Origin: Spirochaetota bacterium
GTDB lineage: Bacteria > Spirochaetota > UBA4802 > UBA5550
Assembly (NCBI GenBank): GCA_016933025.1
Contig: JAFGBT010000001.1
Span: forward strand, 62,001-126,000
Direction of reading: 5' to 3'
DNA length: 64,000 nucleotides
This document shows positions 8,717-17,515 of the stretch, piece after piece. The number at the start of each line of letters is the position of its first letter. Positions within the stretch are counted from its first letter, which is position 1. The notes under the pieces are model-generated. The model was not told the origin of the DNA, made no database searches, and saw nothing but the letters and a program-made list of their open reading frames with translations. The position numbers and the translations under genes were made by a program.

Positions 8717-9477
8717 CAATTTTTCCCGTGGACAATTTCTGATATTTTACTTACAATGAATGCCGGATTGTCGTGCTGGAATATATTCCGCCCTATGGAC
8801 ACGCCGGCGCCTCCTGCCTCTATCGAGCCCCGGACCATGTCGAGGATCTCTTCGTCGGTCTCCATCTTCTCGCCGCCCGCAATTACGACCGGCACCGGAC
8901 AACCCATCACGACTTCCCTGAAGGTGGCGGGTGAGCCAGTATAGTTGACCTTGACGATATCGGCGCCAAGCTCCGCCCCAACCCTGGCCGCGTGCTTCAC
9001 CACATTAACATCGTACTCGTTCTTAATTTTTGCCCCCCGAGTGTACATCATCGCCAGGAGCGGCATTCCCCAGTCCCGGCATGATTTCGAGACCTCGCCG
9101 ATCATGCGAAGCATATCTGCCTCGGTATTCGCTCCGATATTGATGTGTATCGACACTGCATCGGCCCCGAGGCGAACCGCCTCTTCCACCGTGCATACCA
9201 GCGTCTTGGCGTTGGAATCCGGCGCCAGCACCGTGCTCGCCGAAAGATGCACGATCAGTCCTATGTCCTTTCCCGAGCTCCGGTGCCCCGTCTCGACTAT
9301 TCCCTTGTGCATCAGAATGGCGTTTGCTCCGCCCTCTGCGACCTGGTTGACCGTGCGCGGCATATCGATCAGCCCATGTATCGGACCAACCGTTACGCCG
9401 TGGTCCATGGGGACGATGATGGTCTTGCCGGTATTGCGGTTTATTATTCTCTGGAAACGTATCTTTTTACCGATCAT
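8716..9477 (-). CDS. 2-amino-3,7-dideoxy-D-threo-hept-6-ulosonate synthase (DhnA-type class I aldolase)
   Basis: A 253-residue class I aldolase. Motifs fit the MJ0400/ADTH synthase group: [14 protein letters not shown] with the catalytic Asp (about residue 25), LLAMMYTRG with the Tyr, and [10 protein letters not shown] with the Schiff-base Lys, then GGEK and [13 protein letters not shown] phosphate-binding loops. The enzyme joins L-aspartate semialdehyde to a ketohexose-phosphate-derived C3 unit, the first step of the archaeal route to 3-dehydroquinate. The ATG at 9477 with AGAGGTG upstream is preferred over an upstream in-frame codon. It is first in a three-gene run with DHQS-II and the Ldh_2 enzyme. 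Confidence 0.88.
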   Translation of the reverse strand: MIGKKIRFQRIINRNTGKTIIVPMDHGVTVGPIHGLIDMPRTVNQVAEGGANAILMHKGIVETGHRSSGKDIGLIVHLSASTVLAPDSNAKTLVCTVEEAVRLGADAVSIHINIGANTEADMLRMIGEVSKSCRDWGMPLLAMMYTRGAKIKNEYDVNVVKHAARVGAELGADIVKVNYTGSPATFREVVMGCPVPVVIAGGEKMETDEEILDMVRGSIEAGGAGVSIGRNIFQHDNPAFIVSKISEIVHGKN

Positions 9478-9602
9478 GGCAGCACCTCTGTAACCGCGGC
9501 GTAAAGCGAACATGCGCATGCCCGCGCGCCGTAAATAAGAATATGCAATTCTTAAAAAATCCGGATCAAAGTCAAGTAATTTGGGGTTACATTTAAAAAT
9601 TA

Positions 9603-9631
9603 TTGACTATAATCTTTGAATCAGGTATGAT
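9603..9631 (+). promoter_or_regulatory. Sigma-70-like promoter for the 268-aa protein gene
   Basis: TTGACT (9603-9608), 17 bases, then TATGAT (9626-9631). Each hexamer differs from consensus by one base. The predicted start site is about 50 bases before the ATG at 9689. Confidence 0.65.
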
Positions 9632-9688
9632 ACTTGAAAATTTATGTCGTCTCATCATTCATGGTGATGAGTATCTCTCGTTCGCGAT

Positions 9689-10495
9689 ATGGAACCCAAA
9701 ACCACAGCTCCTGTCTCCCACATGGACTATCAGAAATTCTGGAGCGTCAATCTCCAGCAAATCGAACAGATGCAACAGCATGTGGAGAAATCTCTCCATG
9801 AACTGGAAACCAGCTATGTCGATTTCGAGCAGTTTTACGCCGGCGTCATGCAGCAACTCCAAATCCTGTCATCGGTCTATTCGGGGTATAACACCCTCGG
9901 CGGCGGAGAACATGTCTTGCGCCTTAAATCCCTGCTTGAATCATACCGAAAGCGATACACGCGCGAGGGGATTAACTTCAATCTCATCAACCGTCTCTTG
10001 ATTAAGATCTCCAACGACCGCAACGTGAGCTTTGAGAATTTTCCCGCTCTCCCGCATGAAAACAAGCCGCTTGCAGTCGAAGAAGACTATTCTAGATCTT
10101 CCAATTGCTTACAGAAAAAATGCAAATGGATCACTTTTGAACGAAACAGGTCCTGGTTTATTGCCAGATACCACAATGCCGAAATCATCAAGAACATTAA
10201 TATTGAAATCCGACTGCTTGAAGAATCGGAATTTGCTGATGTCGATACCGGGACACAAGCCCTGCCCGTCAAGGACATATTCGGCATATCTCCGCAATAT
10301 AACGCCAAACCACGCTTCTTTATACTTCTTGACGACGCGAGCATGAATTACGCTGCAGACCGTCTCGGCAAGCGCATATATGCCGATCATGACTTTATAA
10401 CCCCTATGGTAACCCCGTTCAGGCACGTTACCTATAGTTCTCTCTCTCCCGGGCGTGTCAGGCTCTTCGGCAGAAGCCATCTCTTCCTGTACTGA
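9689..10495 (+). CDS. Hypothetical cytoplasmic protein
   Basis: A 268-residue protein I do not recognise. There is no signal peptide or membrane helix. Residues 20-60 are helical and rich in Gln and Glu (LQQIEQMQQHVEKSLHELETSY), suggesting a short coiled coil. The second half alternates hydrophobic strands (WFIARYHNAEIIKNINIEIRL; RFFILLDDASMNYAADRLG), giving an alpha/beta impression. It stands alone behind a good sigma-70-like promoter and ends 6 bases from the convergent YhhN gene. The ribosome-binding site is poor for ATG 9689; ATG at 9722 is a possible alternative. Confidence 0.65.
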   Translation: MEPKTTAPVSHMDYQKFWSVNLQQIEQMQQHVEKSLHELETSYVDFEQFYAGVMQQLQILSSVYSGYNTLGGGEHVLRLKSLLESYRKRYTREGINFNLINRLLIKISNDRNVSFENFPALPHENKPLAVEEDYSRSSNCLQKKCKWITFERNRSWFIARYHNAEIIKNINIEIRLLEESEFADVDTGTQALPVKDIFGISPQYNAKPRFFILLDDASMNYAADRLGKRIYADHDFITPMVTPFRHVTYSSLSPGRVRLFGRSHLFLY

Positions 10496-10501
10496 TCCTT
10501 T

Positions 10502-11167
10502 TCAGCTGAAACATGAGAGAGCAATCATCAGCTGGGCCGGCGCGTAGATCGCCCACACAATGACTGATTCCTGCTTATGGGGACGGATGAAGGTGAGGAA
10601 GGCTATAAGAAAATCGGATATCGCAAATAGTAGAGCCCCGGCAAAAATCAGCACGGTTTTTCTCGACAGCTCAAGCGAAATGGATGATATGGCGAAAAAC
10701 AGCATTAAGGAAAGCACGACTGCGTATATCGTGATCGGGATCTGCAGGGCCCCCGCAGGCCCTCTTATTCGCATGTTGAACCGCCAGACAAACACGAGCA
10801 TGACCGCCGCAACTGCCCCGTGCCATATCCGAAACTTATACTCGAGAGAAAAAGCCAGTATATACATCAGGTGGGCTAACATAAAAAAGGCTATTCCGTG
10901 CTTCATAAGATTGGTTTCGACTATCATCAGCATTGTATCCGCGACAAGCGAAAATGCGATTGCCGAAATAATCAACGTACGGTATGCCGTAACTTCATAT
11001 TCTCGCATGGAAAGAAGAACAAATCCGGCGATTATCAGAGTTACCAGCGGGGTTAATATATACTTTAACCAGATGGTTCCCCGGAAGGTCGCCACCTCTC
11101 GTGCGACAAGAACGGCGGTCAGTGCGGCAAGAAGTGACGTGAAACAAGGTATGCCGAACAAATCCAT
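10502..11167 (-). CDS. YhhN/TMEM86 family membrane protein (lysoplasmalogenase-like)
   Basis: A 221-residue protein with about eight membrane helices. The YhhN family pattern is present: a SLVADTMLM segment (about residue 72), HGIAFFMLAHLMYILAF, and GALLFAISDFLIAF near residue 180. Members hydrolyse the vinyl-ether bond of lysoplasmalogens or their alkenyl-glycerol relatives. The gene begins 8 bases after csrA on the same strand, so it is probably read as the last gene of the flagellar run, although functionally it looks like a passenger. Plasmalogen hydrolysis is a family-based inference; residues for catalysis cannot be checked here. Confidence 0.8.
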   Translation of the reverse strand: MDLFGIPCFTSLLAALTAVLVAREVATFRGTIWLKYILTPLVTLIIAGFVLLSMREYEVTAYRTLIISAIAFSLVADTMLMIVETNLMKHGIAFFMLAHLMYILAFSLEYKFRIWHGAVAAVMLVFVWRFNMRIRGPAGALQIPITIYAVVLSLMLFFAISSISLELSRKTVLIFAGALLFAISDFLIAFLTFIRPHKQESVIVWAIYAPAQLMIALSCFS

Positions 11168-11175
11168 TGTGGCGA

Positions 11176-11433
11176 TTATTTTTTCTCCTTATCGTCTTTA
11201 CCCTTCTTGAGGAAATCCGAAAGCTCTTTCAGCTGTTCCGGCTTGAACCCGGAATCCACGGCCGCTATGTTTTCCTTCCTGATCTCGTCGTAGATTTCCT
11301 TGCGGTGCACCGAAACGCGCTTGGGCGCCCGTATGCCGAGTTTAACCTGATCGCCCTTTATGTCTATCACGACGACTTCTATCTCGTCGCCGATCATGAT
11401 GCTTTCGTTTAACCTGCGTGCTAGTACCAGCAT
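11176..11433 (-). CDS. csrA: CsrA, carbon storage/flagellin translation regulator
   Basis: An 85-residue Csr[24 protein letters not shown] and [25 protein letters not shown] are family hallmarks, including the RNA-contacting Arg44 in VSVHRKEI. The C-terminus is longer than in enterics and ends in a Lys-rich tail ([12 protein letters not shown]). CsrA binds GGA motifs in mRNA leaders; in bacteria with FliW it represses flagellin translation and is itself sequestered by FliW. The start lies 4 bases after the fliW stop, in the classical fliW-csrA arrangement. Confidence 0.97.
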   Translation of the reverse strand: MLVLARRLNESIMIGDEIEVVVIDIKGDQVKLGIRAPKRVSVHRKEIYDEIRKENIAAVDSGFKPEQLKELSDFLKKGKDDKEKK

Positions 11434-11437
11434 ACCG

Positions 11438-11893
11438 TTATCCTTCGGCGGCCTTTTTCATTTCGTCAAGTATCCTGTGTCTCACACCATACCTGTCGCT
11501 CAGGGATATCGCCTGTCGACCGAGCCGCTTTTCAGGATTTATTATAAGCGGTCCCTGCAAATTGGCCGTCATTTCCGAGGGGTTCGATGGTATGGTCACA
11601 ATGGCGAAAACGAGGAGATTATCTGCGTCCTTCGCGCCCACTGCCTCGATATCGTTCATCGAGATTACAAGCTCGTACTCCTTCATGAAATCCACCGGCC
11701 GTATTATGATGAATGCGAGTTTCGGCTCATCAACCGCCTGGAGCCACTTCAGAGGCGAATTTTCGTCCTGCGTATCCAGGAGCGCGAATTTCTTGATATG
11801 GTCAAACCCGAGTATGCCTTCAGTAAAATCGATGATCTGCTGTTCCAGCACCTCAACTTCTCCGAACGGCCTTGTGTTAATTTTTACTCTCAA
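11438..11893 (-). CDS. fliW: FliW, flagellar assembly factor (CsrA antagonist)
   Basis: A 151-residue Fli[14 protein letters not shown] start, [42 protein letters not shown], and [14 protein letters not shown]. FliW binds flagellin and, when free, CsrA, forming the partner-switch that tunes flagellin synthesis. I set the start at the TTG at 11893 because AAGGAG ends six bases before it and the product then has the usual FliW length; the in-frame ATG at 11920 would add nine residues without a ribosome-binding site. It sits between flgL and csrA. Confidence 0.93.
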   Translation of the reverse strand: MRVKINTRPFGEVEVLEQQIIDFTEGILGFDHIKKFALLDTQDENSPLKWLQAVDEPKLAFIIIRPVDFMKEYELVISMNDIEAVGAKDADNLLVFAIVTIPSNPSEMTANLQGPLIINPEKRLGRQAISLSDRYGVRHRILDEMKKAAEG

Positions 11894-11940
11894 TCGGTTC
11901 TCCTTGAGAATGTTGAACATACGCCATGTATCTGGTAAAA

Positions 11941-11960
11941 GCGCGGTTGTTAAACCGCGC
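11941..11960. repeat. Intergenic palindrome, GCGCGGTT / AACCGCGC family, copy 1
   Basis: Perfect 8-bp arms GCGCGGTT and AACCGCGC around GTTA, in the flgL-fliW gap. Three related palindromes occur near 27984, 33864 and 37701. This copy lacks a T-tract, so it is more REP-like than a terminator. Confidence 0.6.
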
Positions 11961-12024
11961 ATCCATGGGTACCGCACTGTCAACAGGATGTATCATCCAG
12001 CGAACTATGCAAGAACTTTTTATC

Positions 12025-13287
12025 CTATCTGAGGAAATCCATGAGGGTCGGCATGATCGTACGGGCGCCAACGGCGAGTGCGTACCGATGCACGCTTTCG
12101 AGCCACTTGAAGTTCATGATAGTTTCCGCGTAATCGATGTCCTCTGAATTCGAGAGCATCGCGGTGACGTTCCCCTTGTCGTATTCGGTCCTCTTCTCGA
12201 TCTCGTCGATACGGTTCGTTTTAGCGCCGACGGAGGCTATATGTTTCAGCACGTTTTCGAGGCCCATATCGATAAGACCAAGGTCTCTGCCGCCGACCAG
12301 CTCCTGGTCGCCCCTGACCAGGTCATCGCGAAGCTGTATGATCATCTCGAATATCGACATACCGCCTATTGTCACAGTAGGATCTATGTTATTGGGCGGT
12401 TCCGGGAAATTCGGGTTGAGAATGCCGATATCTTTCAGCACCGTGCCGCTCCCGACGTCCTCGAGCCATATCTGGTGGGGCGTCGTCGATTCCATGATAA
12501 TATTGTTCCTTCCGCCCTTGGACGCTCTCACGCTAAGGCCGGAATTATTTATCTTATCGATAATAATATCGATATTATCGCCGGCCGATATATTTATCTC
12601 CCTGCCGTCTATTTTAATAGACTGATTTGTCGGAGCAAGGTAGGTAGCCGAGTCCTTGTTGGAGGTGAGTATCTGGTTGGTCGCCCAGAACACCTCATTG
12701 CCGGGTATTCCGACTTCCATATACTCTCCTTTCGCAACCTCGCGCTGGAACTTTCCAATATTTCCCCGATACTCAACGCCTATCATCGCGTCTCCCTGGT
12801 TGCCGGCAGTCAGTGTCTGGTATATCGGCACGAAGGGGTTCGGCTGGTCCTCTGTGCCAGTCTGGTGACCGCCGAAAACCGACCTTCCTGTCGCCCCCTT
12901 GGTGTTCGCAATCGCCACAAGCTCGTCAAGAAGCTGGTTCACCTCGGTTGCGGCCGCTTCCTTCAGCTCAAAAGAGGAGTATATGCCGTTTGCTCCCTGC
13001 ACGGTAAGTACGCGTATGCGCTGGAATATCCTGAGCGTTGACTGGAGCGAGGTATCCACCTCGTCGAGCTTCGAACGACTCTCGCTCAAATTGCTCAGGA
13101 ACTGGTCAATTTCCGTAAGCCGCGACCGGTAGAGCATCTGGTTGGTGCTCGCAATAGGATTGTCGCGCGGTATATTGACGTTTTTGCCTGTTGCAAGGGA
13201 ATTCTGTATGCGGTCCATCTCAGCCTGGTGCCGCTGTAAATTGTAGCTCATTGTGTTGTTAATCATCTGGTTCGTAATTCGGTTCAT
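12025..13287 (-). CDS. flgL: FlgL, flagellar hook-associated protein 3
   Basis: A 420-residue flagellin-like protein. The N-terminus (MNRITNQMINNTMSYNLQRH, then RIQNSLATGKNVNIPRDNP) and the helical C-terminus (NSEDIDYAETIMNFKWLESVHRYALAVGA) form the coiled-coil D0/D1 domains that polymerise. FlgL joins the hook-associated protein FlgK to the flagellin filament at the junction. In spirochaetes the structure lies in the periplasm. It starts 3 bases after the flgK stop. The middle domain (about 150-330) is the variable region. Confidence 0.95.
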   Translation of the reverse strand: MNRITNQMINNTMSYNLQRHQAEMDRIQNSLATGKNVNIPRDNPIASTNQMLYRSRLTEIDQFLSNLSESRSKLDEVDTSLQSTLRIFQRIRVLTVQGANGIYSSFELKEAAATEVNQLLDELVAIANTKGATGRSVFGGHQTGTEDQPNPFVPIYQTLTAGNQGDAMIGVEYRGNIGKFQREVAKGEYMEVGIPGNEVFWATNQILTSNKDSATYLAPTNQSIKIDGREINISAGDNIDIIIDKINNSGLSVRASKGGRNNIIMESTTPHQIWLEDVGSGTVLKDIGILNPNFPEPPNNIDPTVTIGGMSIFEMIIQLRDDLVRGDQELVGGRDLGLIDMGLENVLKHIASVGAKTNRIDEIEKRTEYDKGNVTAMLSNSEDIDYAETIMNFKWLESVHRYALAVGARTIMPTLMDFLR

Positions 13288-13290
13288 GCG

Positions 13291-15198
13291 TTATACCCCC
13301 ATTCTGTTTATAATGGTGTCCAGCATCTGGTTCATGGTGCTGATAACGCGCGCCGTGGCATTGTATCCGTGCTGAAACGCCACCATGTTCGCCATCTCCT
13401 CGTCCAGGTTCACCCCTGATATGGACTCGCGCAGGTTGGCAAGGTTTTTTATAAGGGTCTCCTGGTTTTTGACCCTGTCCTTCGCCTCTTCACCCTGTGC
13501 GCCCACGCGGGAAATTACCGCCGTGTAGAAGTCGTTGAACGTGGTATTGGTGTCAACCATGGCGTTCTTGTGCCGTATGTGAGCTATCCGAAGCGCGTTA
13601 CTACCATCGCCGATTCCGTTCGACGTGTTAAAATCGCCCGTCCCGCCGACATCCTTGCCGCGGGCCGCGCTTATCCGGTCTACATCATATATAATTGCAT
13701 CCGATACGGCCATATGCGAGGCCGGGTTGAACTTCGGCGTTATTGTAACGTGCTCCCTGCTCGGCAGGAACTTGACGATATCATTGATCCGACGGTAATC
13801 GAACGAACCCTGAGCCCCGGTCTGCTTGAGTATTCCGGTCAGGCCGACCAAAAACTGCCCGGAATCTTCAAGGTGCCGTATCATGAAGTTCTTCTTGTCC
13901 GTGTCCTCGGCAGCTGTTGCCTTGAGGGCAAGCTGGCCGTTATGGTTCATGTATGCCACTACGCCCATGTGCGCGTCGTTTATCTTCTTTATAACCGAGA
14001 GGGCCGTGTCGGATATGTTGTAATCTATCAGAATATTCGACTCAAGCTCGTTGTTTGCGACGAAGGTAAGCGTCCCGTTTACCCCTATTGCGGCTGATGC
14101 GTCGATTTTGTTGTTTCCGGAGACCTTGAATACGGACGTCACGTCGTTCAGTCCGTCGTTGTTGAGATCGTAATTGCCGTCTACGTTATCGCTGATCATT
14201 ATATGTCTGAAAAAGTCTATGTTCGTCTCATTTCGCCTGGTGAAACCGTCACGATGCACCTCGTTGGTGAGGTCTGACAGGTTTATGGCAAACGAGTTGA
14301 TGTCCTTGATGTTTTGGCGGATAACCTTATCGCGCATATCGAAAAGGCTTGCCAGTTCGCCGTTCTGGACTTCCACGTCCCTCCCGGTATCCTTCCAGAC
14401 CACCTTGAATAAACCGTCGTTTGTGGTGTCCATCTCCGCCAGCAGTGGGTGAAAAACCTCGCCCTGCACAAGGTTTTCACCGCTGATATAGACGATGGTT
14501 TCGTCTCTATCGCTCCTCCCCACGCTGATGTTCACCAGTTCGGAGAGCTTCTCAATAAGCGCGTCCCGACGGTCCTTCAAGTCGTTCGGGTTGTCCCCAA
14601 GCGCCTCGGCTTTTAATATACGCTCGTTAAGGTCGCGGATCTCCATGCCGTACAGGTTGATCTGGTTTACCCGGTGCTCGATCTGCCGGTTGGCGTTCAT
14701 CTTTATCTCGTAAAGCTGGTTATAGGTGTAGTTTACCTCGTTAGCCAGATTGATCGCCTTTTCCTTGACCACCTCCCTGGTCGAGCGCTCTTCCGGATAT
14801 TTTGATAGCTCCTCCCAGGACTTCCACAATTCATCAAGCCGGGAGCGCAGCGACTGGTCAGACGGCTCGTTGTATATCGTCTCAAGCTGGTAAATGAACT
14901 CGTTCCGGACCTTCCAGTACCCTGCCACGTTCTTTTCAACTACGAGACGGTCGTCGATAAAACTGTCCCTGATCCTCTCTACGGACTGCACCACCGATCC
15001 CTGCCCGATATTTCCCGGCGCGTTGGACCTGTTCAGAGACGGCACGTACAGCGGGTCCGCCGCTGAAATCACGACTCTCTGTCTGGAATACTCCTTATTC
15101 TCCGCGTTGGCAATGTTGTGGCCGGTGACATGGAGTGCCTGCTGATGGGACATCAGTCCCTTCTTCCCGATTTCAAGTCCCATGAATGTTGAATGCAT
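13291..15198 (-). CDS. flgK: FlgK, flagellar hook-associated protein 1
   Basis: A 635-residue FlgK. Diagnostic segments are FMGLEIGKKGLMSHQQALHVTGHNIANAENKEYSRQR at the N-terminus, LDELWKSWEELSKYPEERSTREVV, and the C-terminal GVNLDEEMANMVAFQHGYNATARVISTMNQMLDTIINRMG. It forms the first ring of the hook-filament junction. The insertion between residues 330 and 480 is long and contains a Ca-binding-looking NNDGLND stretch, as in variable D2/D3 domains. ATG 15198 is preferred to GTG 15201 because of its spacing from a G-rich ribosome-binding site. Confidence 0.96.
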   Translation of the reverse strand: MHSTFMGLEIGKKGLMSHQQALHVTGHNIANAENKEYSRQRVVISAADPLYVPSLNRSNAPGNIGQGSVVQSVERIRDSFIDDRLVVEKNVAGYWKVRNEFIYQLETIYNEPSDQSLRSRLDELWKSWEELSKYPEERSTREVVKEKAINLANEVNYTYNQLYEIKMNANRQIEHRVNQINLYGMEIRDLNERILKAEALGDNPNDLKDRRDALIEKLSELVNISVGRSDRDETIVYISGENLVQGEVFHPLLAEMDTTNDGLFKVVWKDTGRDVEVQNGELASLFDMRDKVIRQNIKDINSFAINLSDLTNEVHRDGFTRRNETNIDFFRHIMISDNVDGNYDLNNDGLNDVTSVFKVSGNNKIDASAAIGVNGTLTFVANNELESNILIDYNISDTALSVIKKINDAHMGVVAYMNHNGQLALKATAAEDTDKKNFMIRHLEDSGQFLVGLTGILKQTGAQGSFDYRRINDIVKFLPSREHVTITPKFNPASHMAVSDAIIYDVDRISAARGKDVGGTGDFNTSNGIGDGSNALRIAHIRHKNAMVDTNTTFNDFYTAVISRVGAQGEEAKDRVKNQETLIKNLANLRESISGVNLDEEMANMVAFQHGYNATARVISTMNQMLDTIINRMGV

Positions 15199-15209
15199 CA
15201 CCAGCCCCC

Positions 15210-15710
15210 TTACACCGTAGTGTTAAACAGAATTGAATTTCGAAGCTTCTCTTCCTCCTTCCCGTCATGGCGGTACCCGGCGTCCATGTTCGTGTCCCTC
15301 CGAAGACCAGTGAGAAGGATATTGTAATATTTCATATTGTCCGTTATCAGCACCCGGTTCGTATCCTGCATGCAGGCAAGCTTACCCATGATATCTTTCA
15401 GTTCCCCGCCCAGCGACGCCACCATGCCTCCTGACGGCTGGCCCAACATCGCCGTTATATCTGACAGGGTCGTTATCTCTTTCCGTATATGTCGTTCCCT
15501 CTTATAGGCGTCTACCTTTTTCATCCGTTCGGTTTCGAGATCCGATACCTTGCCAAGAAGCCCTTCCTGCTCCATTGATATCTTCTCTATGAGCTTCCCG
15601 TTGTGATCAATTATAGCACCCGTCTTCTTCTCTTCGAGAGCATATATCTTTTCGAAAATTGCGGTTTCCTGTTTTAAAATATTCCCCATCTCTGCAATAT
15701 GCCTGTTCAT
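15210..15710 (-). CDS. flgN: FlgN-like export chaperone for FlgK/FlgL
   Basis: A 166-residue helical protein upstream of flgK. Heptad patterns run from residue 5 to 75 (ILKQETAIFEKIYALEEKKTGAI and MEQEGLLGKVSDLETERMKKVDAYKRER), as in FlgN/FliT-type secretion chaperones. Sequence similarity to FlgN is modest, so the call relies on length, coiled-coil nature and position at the head of flgK-flgL. FlgN keeps the junction proteins unfolded and hands them to the export gate. ATG 15710 lies 10 bases from AGGAG; the in-frame TTG at 15716 is closer and remains possible. Confidence 0.8.
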   Translation of the reverse strand: MNRHIAEMGNILKQETAIFEKIYALEEKKTGAIIDHNGKLIEKISMEQEGLLGKVSDLETERMKKVDAYKRERHIRKEITTLSDITAMLGQPSGGMVASLGGELKDIMGKLACMQDTNRVLITDNMKYYNILLTGLRRDTNMDAGYRHDGKEEEKLRNSILFNTTV

Positions 15711-15748
15711 TGACAAACACTCCTGAGGCGCCCTGCCCGGCTTGCGTA

Positions 15749-15774
15749 TTATCGTATACTTTCATTACGTCTTA
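15749..15774 (-). promoter_or_regulatory. Possible sigma-28 (FliA) promoter for flgN-flgK-flgL-fliW-csrA
   Basis: Reading the reverse strand, TAAG, 14 bases, then TACGATAA, about 40 bases before the flgN start. The -10 part shares CGATAA with the FliA consensus GCCGATAA; the -35 part is weaker. Late flagellar genes are commonly FliA-dependent, so position supports the call. Confidence 0.4.
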
Positions 15775-15882
15775 GGTAAGCCCGGGCCATAGCTAGTATA
15801 TCATTTTAATGATCGGTCATTATCGGATTTTATATGAGAATTAATTAATCAAATAATTGGCCTCGCACGAATAAAATAAATA

Positions 15883-15912
15883 TTGAAAAAAGCTTGAAAT
15901 ATGCTTTATAGA
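15883..15912 (+). promoter_or_regulatory. Sigma-70-like promoter for the 96-aa membrane protein
   Basis: TTGAAA (15883-15888), 18 bases, then TATAGA (15907-15912) in an AT-rich stretch. It overlaps the start of the longer possible reading frame and therefore argues for the later ATG at 15952. Confidence 0.4.
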
Positions 15913-15951
15913 ATACAAAAAATCTGTATATTTATGGTTATCGGAACAGCT

Positions 15952-16242
15952 ATGAATGATTCTACAAAGACCCTGCTTGATCCCGAAACAGTCTCAACTA
16001 TTTTGAAGTGGGCCGTGACGATCCTGATCGCCGGCTTTATAGCCCAGTTCGGCAAGAAATTTGCCAATTATCTTACAGATAAAATCAGGGGTCTCCGCAA
16101 AAACAGGAAGGGCTCTGATCCCGGCCTCAACGGCGAATCGGGGACCTTGTCAACGAGCGACGCCTCCCTTGAGAAGGCACGCCTCAAAATAGAGAAGAAA
16201 AAAGCAAAAAGCGAGGCAAAGAAAAACAAGAAGACGGAATGA
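15952..16242 (+). CDS. Small single-pass membrane protein with basic tail
   Basis: A 96-residue protein of unknown function. It has one membrane helix (about residues 13-35, ILKWAVTILIAGFIAQFG) followed by a strongly basic cytoplasmic tail ending in KIEKKKAKSEAKKNKKTE. No family is recognised. The start at 15952 is preferred to 15901 because a promoter-like sequence covers the earlier codon. It converges on the DUF1577 gene with only 2 bases between stops. Confidence 0.6.
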   Translation: MNDSTKTLLDPETVSTILKWAVTILIAGFIAQFGKKFANYLTDKIRGLRKNRKGSDPGLNGESGTLSTSDASLEKARLKIEKKKAKSEAKKNKKTE

Positions 16243-16244
16243 AA

Positions 16245-17330
16245 TTATTGCTTCATTGTCTGAAGATATTCCTCGTAATTTACTTCGCTAATGGCATCAA
16301 TGGTGGCAATTTCCATTCCTACTTTAATAATACCGCTGTCGTGAAAAATTGTGTTTCTTACTACCACCACCATGGTGACCCTGTTGTCATCCGGCAGCAT
16401 TAACTCGATTATAACGCGACTGTCTTTCGCGAAATATCTGAGAAGACGCCGGTCCCTGAACACGATGCCAATTCCCTTCATCGAAACGTCATTTACGATA
16501 AATCTCTCTTTAGCCGGCTCGAATATCTTTTCTTTGACGAAATACTCGTTGATCATCGCCGCAAGGCGCTTGATGCTCGTGAGGTGGGTGTCGTTCATCG
16601 GCTTGACGTTATTTACCTGTATGTAGCCATAGGGAATGATGTTCCTGTATATGAGGGGGAGCGTTATTTCTGATATCAATTCCTTCTGGCCTGCAAGCTT
16701 GTAATCCTTGGCGTATATTTCGCTCATGTACGATGAAAGCTCGCGGTCTCCCCTGTTCGCCTCAGCGGCGGTAATGTCCCTTATGAATATCGGGGTCCAC
16801 GCGTCCTGAAACCTCTTCATCCTCACGTCAATTCTGGTTTCGTTTAGTAACACGATTTTGGTTCGGTCGAATTTCCCCTTCAAATCGCGTTTGATGTTGT
16901 CTTTGAGAATGCCGAGCTTCTTTTCATTCAAATCCAGTATATTCTGTATCATCGACTCGGACATGAGGTTTGTGACGAACAGAACATTTTTTCCGCCCGC
17001 TTCCGGCAGGTCTGTCCTCTCCTCCCGCCTCTTTTCCATGATAACCTGGAACTGGATCGGGATGAACGTGAATGTATCCTCGTTCCTGACCAGGAGCTTG
17101 AGGCTCGCGTATATGGTATTGTCGCCCAGTCTGGTTAGAACGACGATGGAATCCGGGAGGCTTTTCACGCGGGGGATCTTAAAAGCAACATTTCCGTCAG
17201 CATATCCTAAAAATTGTATCGACATGTCTCCGGACTTGGTCTTGATAAAGACATCCCTTCTTAAAAAGAATTTATCGAATATTTCTTTGAATTGCGCCTT
17301 GTCGCTTATCGTTTTTATCGTTCCAGCCAT
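16245..17330 (-). CDS. DUF1577/PilZ-like protein
   Basis: A 361-residue protein resembling the DUF1577 family described mainly in Leptospira. Residues 1-110 form a beta-rich YcgR-N-like module (GDMSIQFLGYADGNVAFKIP) ending in MEKRREERTDLP, which carries an RxxxR-like pattern. Residues 280-355 form a PilZ-like barrel with NDVSMKGIGIVF, matching the (D/N)xSxxG motif. Together these two motifs are what PilZ domains use to bind cyclic di-GMP, although here they are about 180 residues apart, which is unusual. The middle part contains no recognised domain. A role as a cyclic di-GMP effector in motility or surface control is inference. Confidence 0.7.
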   Translation of the reverse strand: MAGTIKTISDKAQFKEIFDKFFLRRDVFIKTKSGDMSIQFLGYADGNVAFKIPRVKSLPDSIVVLTRLGDNTIYASLKLLVRNEDTFTFIPIQFQVIMEKRREERTDLPEAGGKNVLFVTNLMSESMIQNILDLNEKKLGILKDNIKRDLKGKFDRTKIVLLNETRIDVRMKRFQDAWTPIFIRDITAAEANRGDRELSSYMSEIYAKDYKLAGQKELISEITLPLIYRNIIPYGYIQVNNVKPMNDTHLTSIKRLAAMINEYFVKEKIFEPAKERFIVNDVSMKGIGIVFRDRRLLRYFAKDSRVIIELMLPDDNRVTMVVVVRNTIFHDSGIIKVGMEIATIDAISEVNYEEYLQTMKQ

Positions 17331-17515
17331 CGAGTCTGTACCGAATTCGTTTTAAAAGTTTTTCTTTAAACAGCTATGCCGCGGGAAAATAATACCTTGA
17401 CCTGTATAACCTAATTATTAAAGTCGCCCGCGGCACATCCCCTTGTCGCGTTTCCACGCTCCGCTTTCATGAATGTTATCCCCGGGAGCCCGGCGTATGT
17501 CAATACATAAAAATT

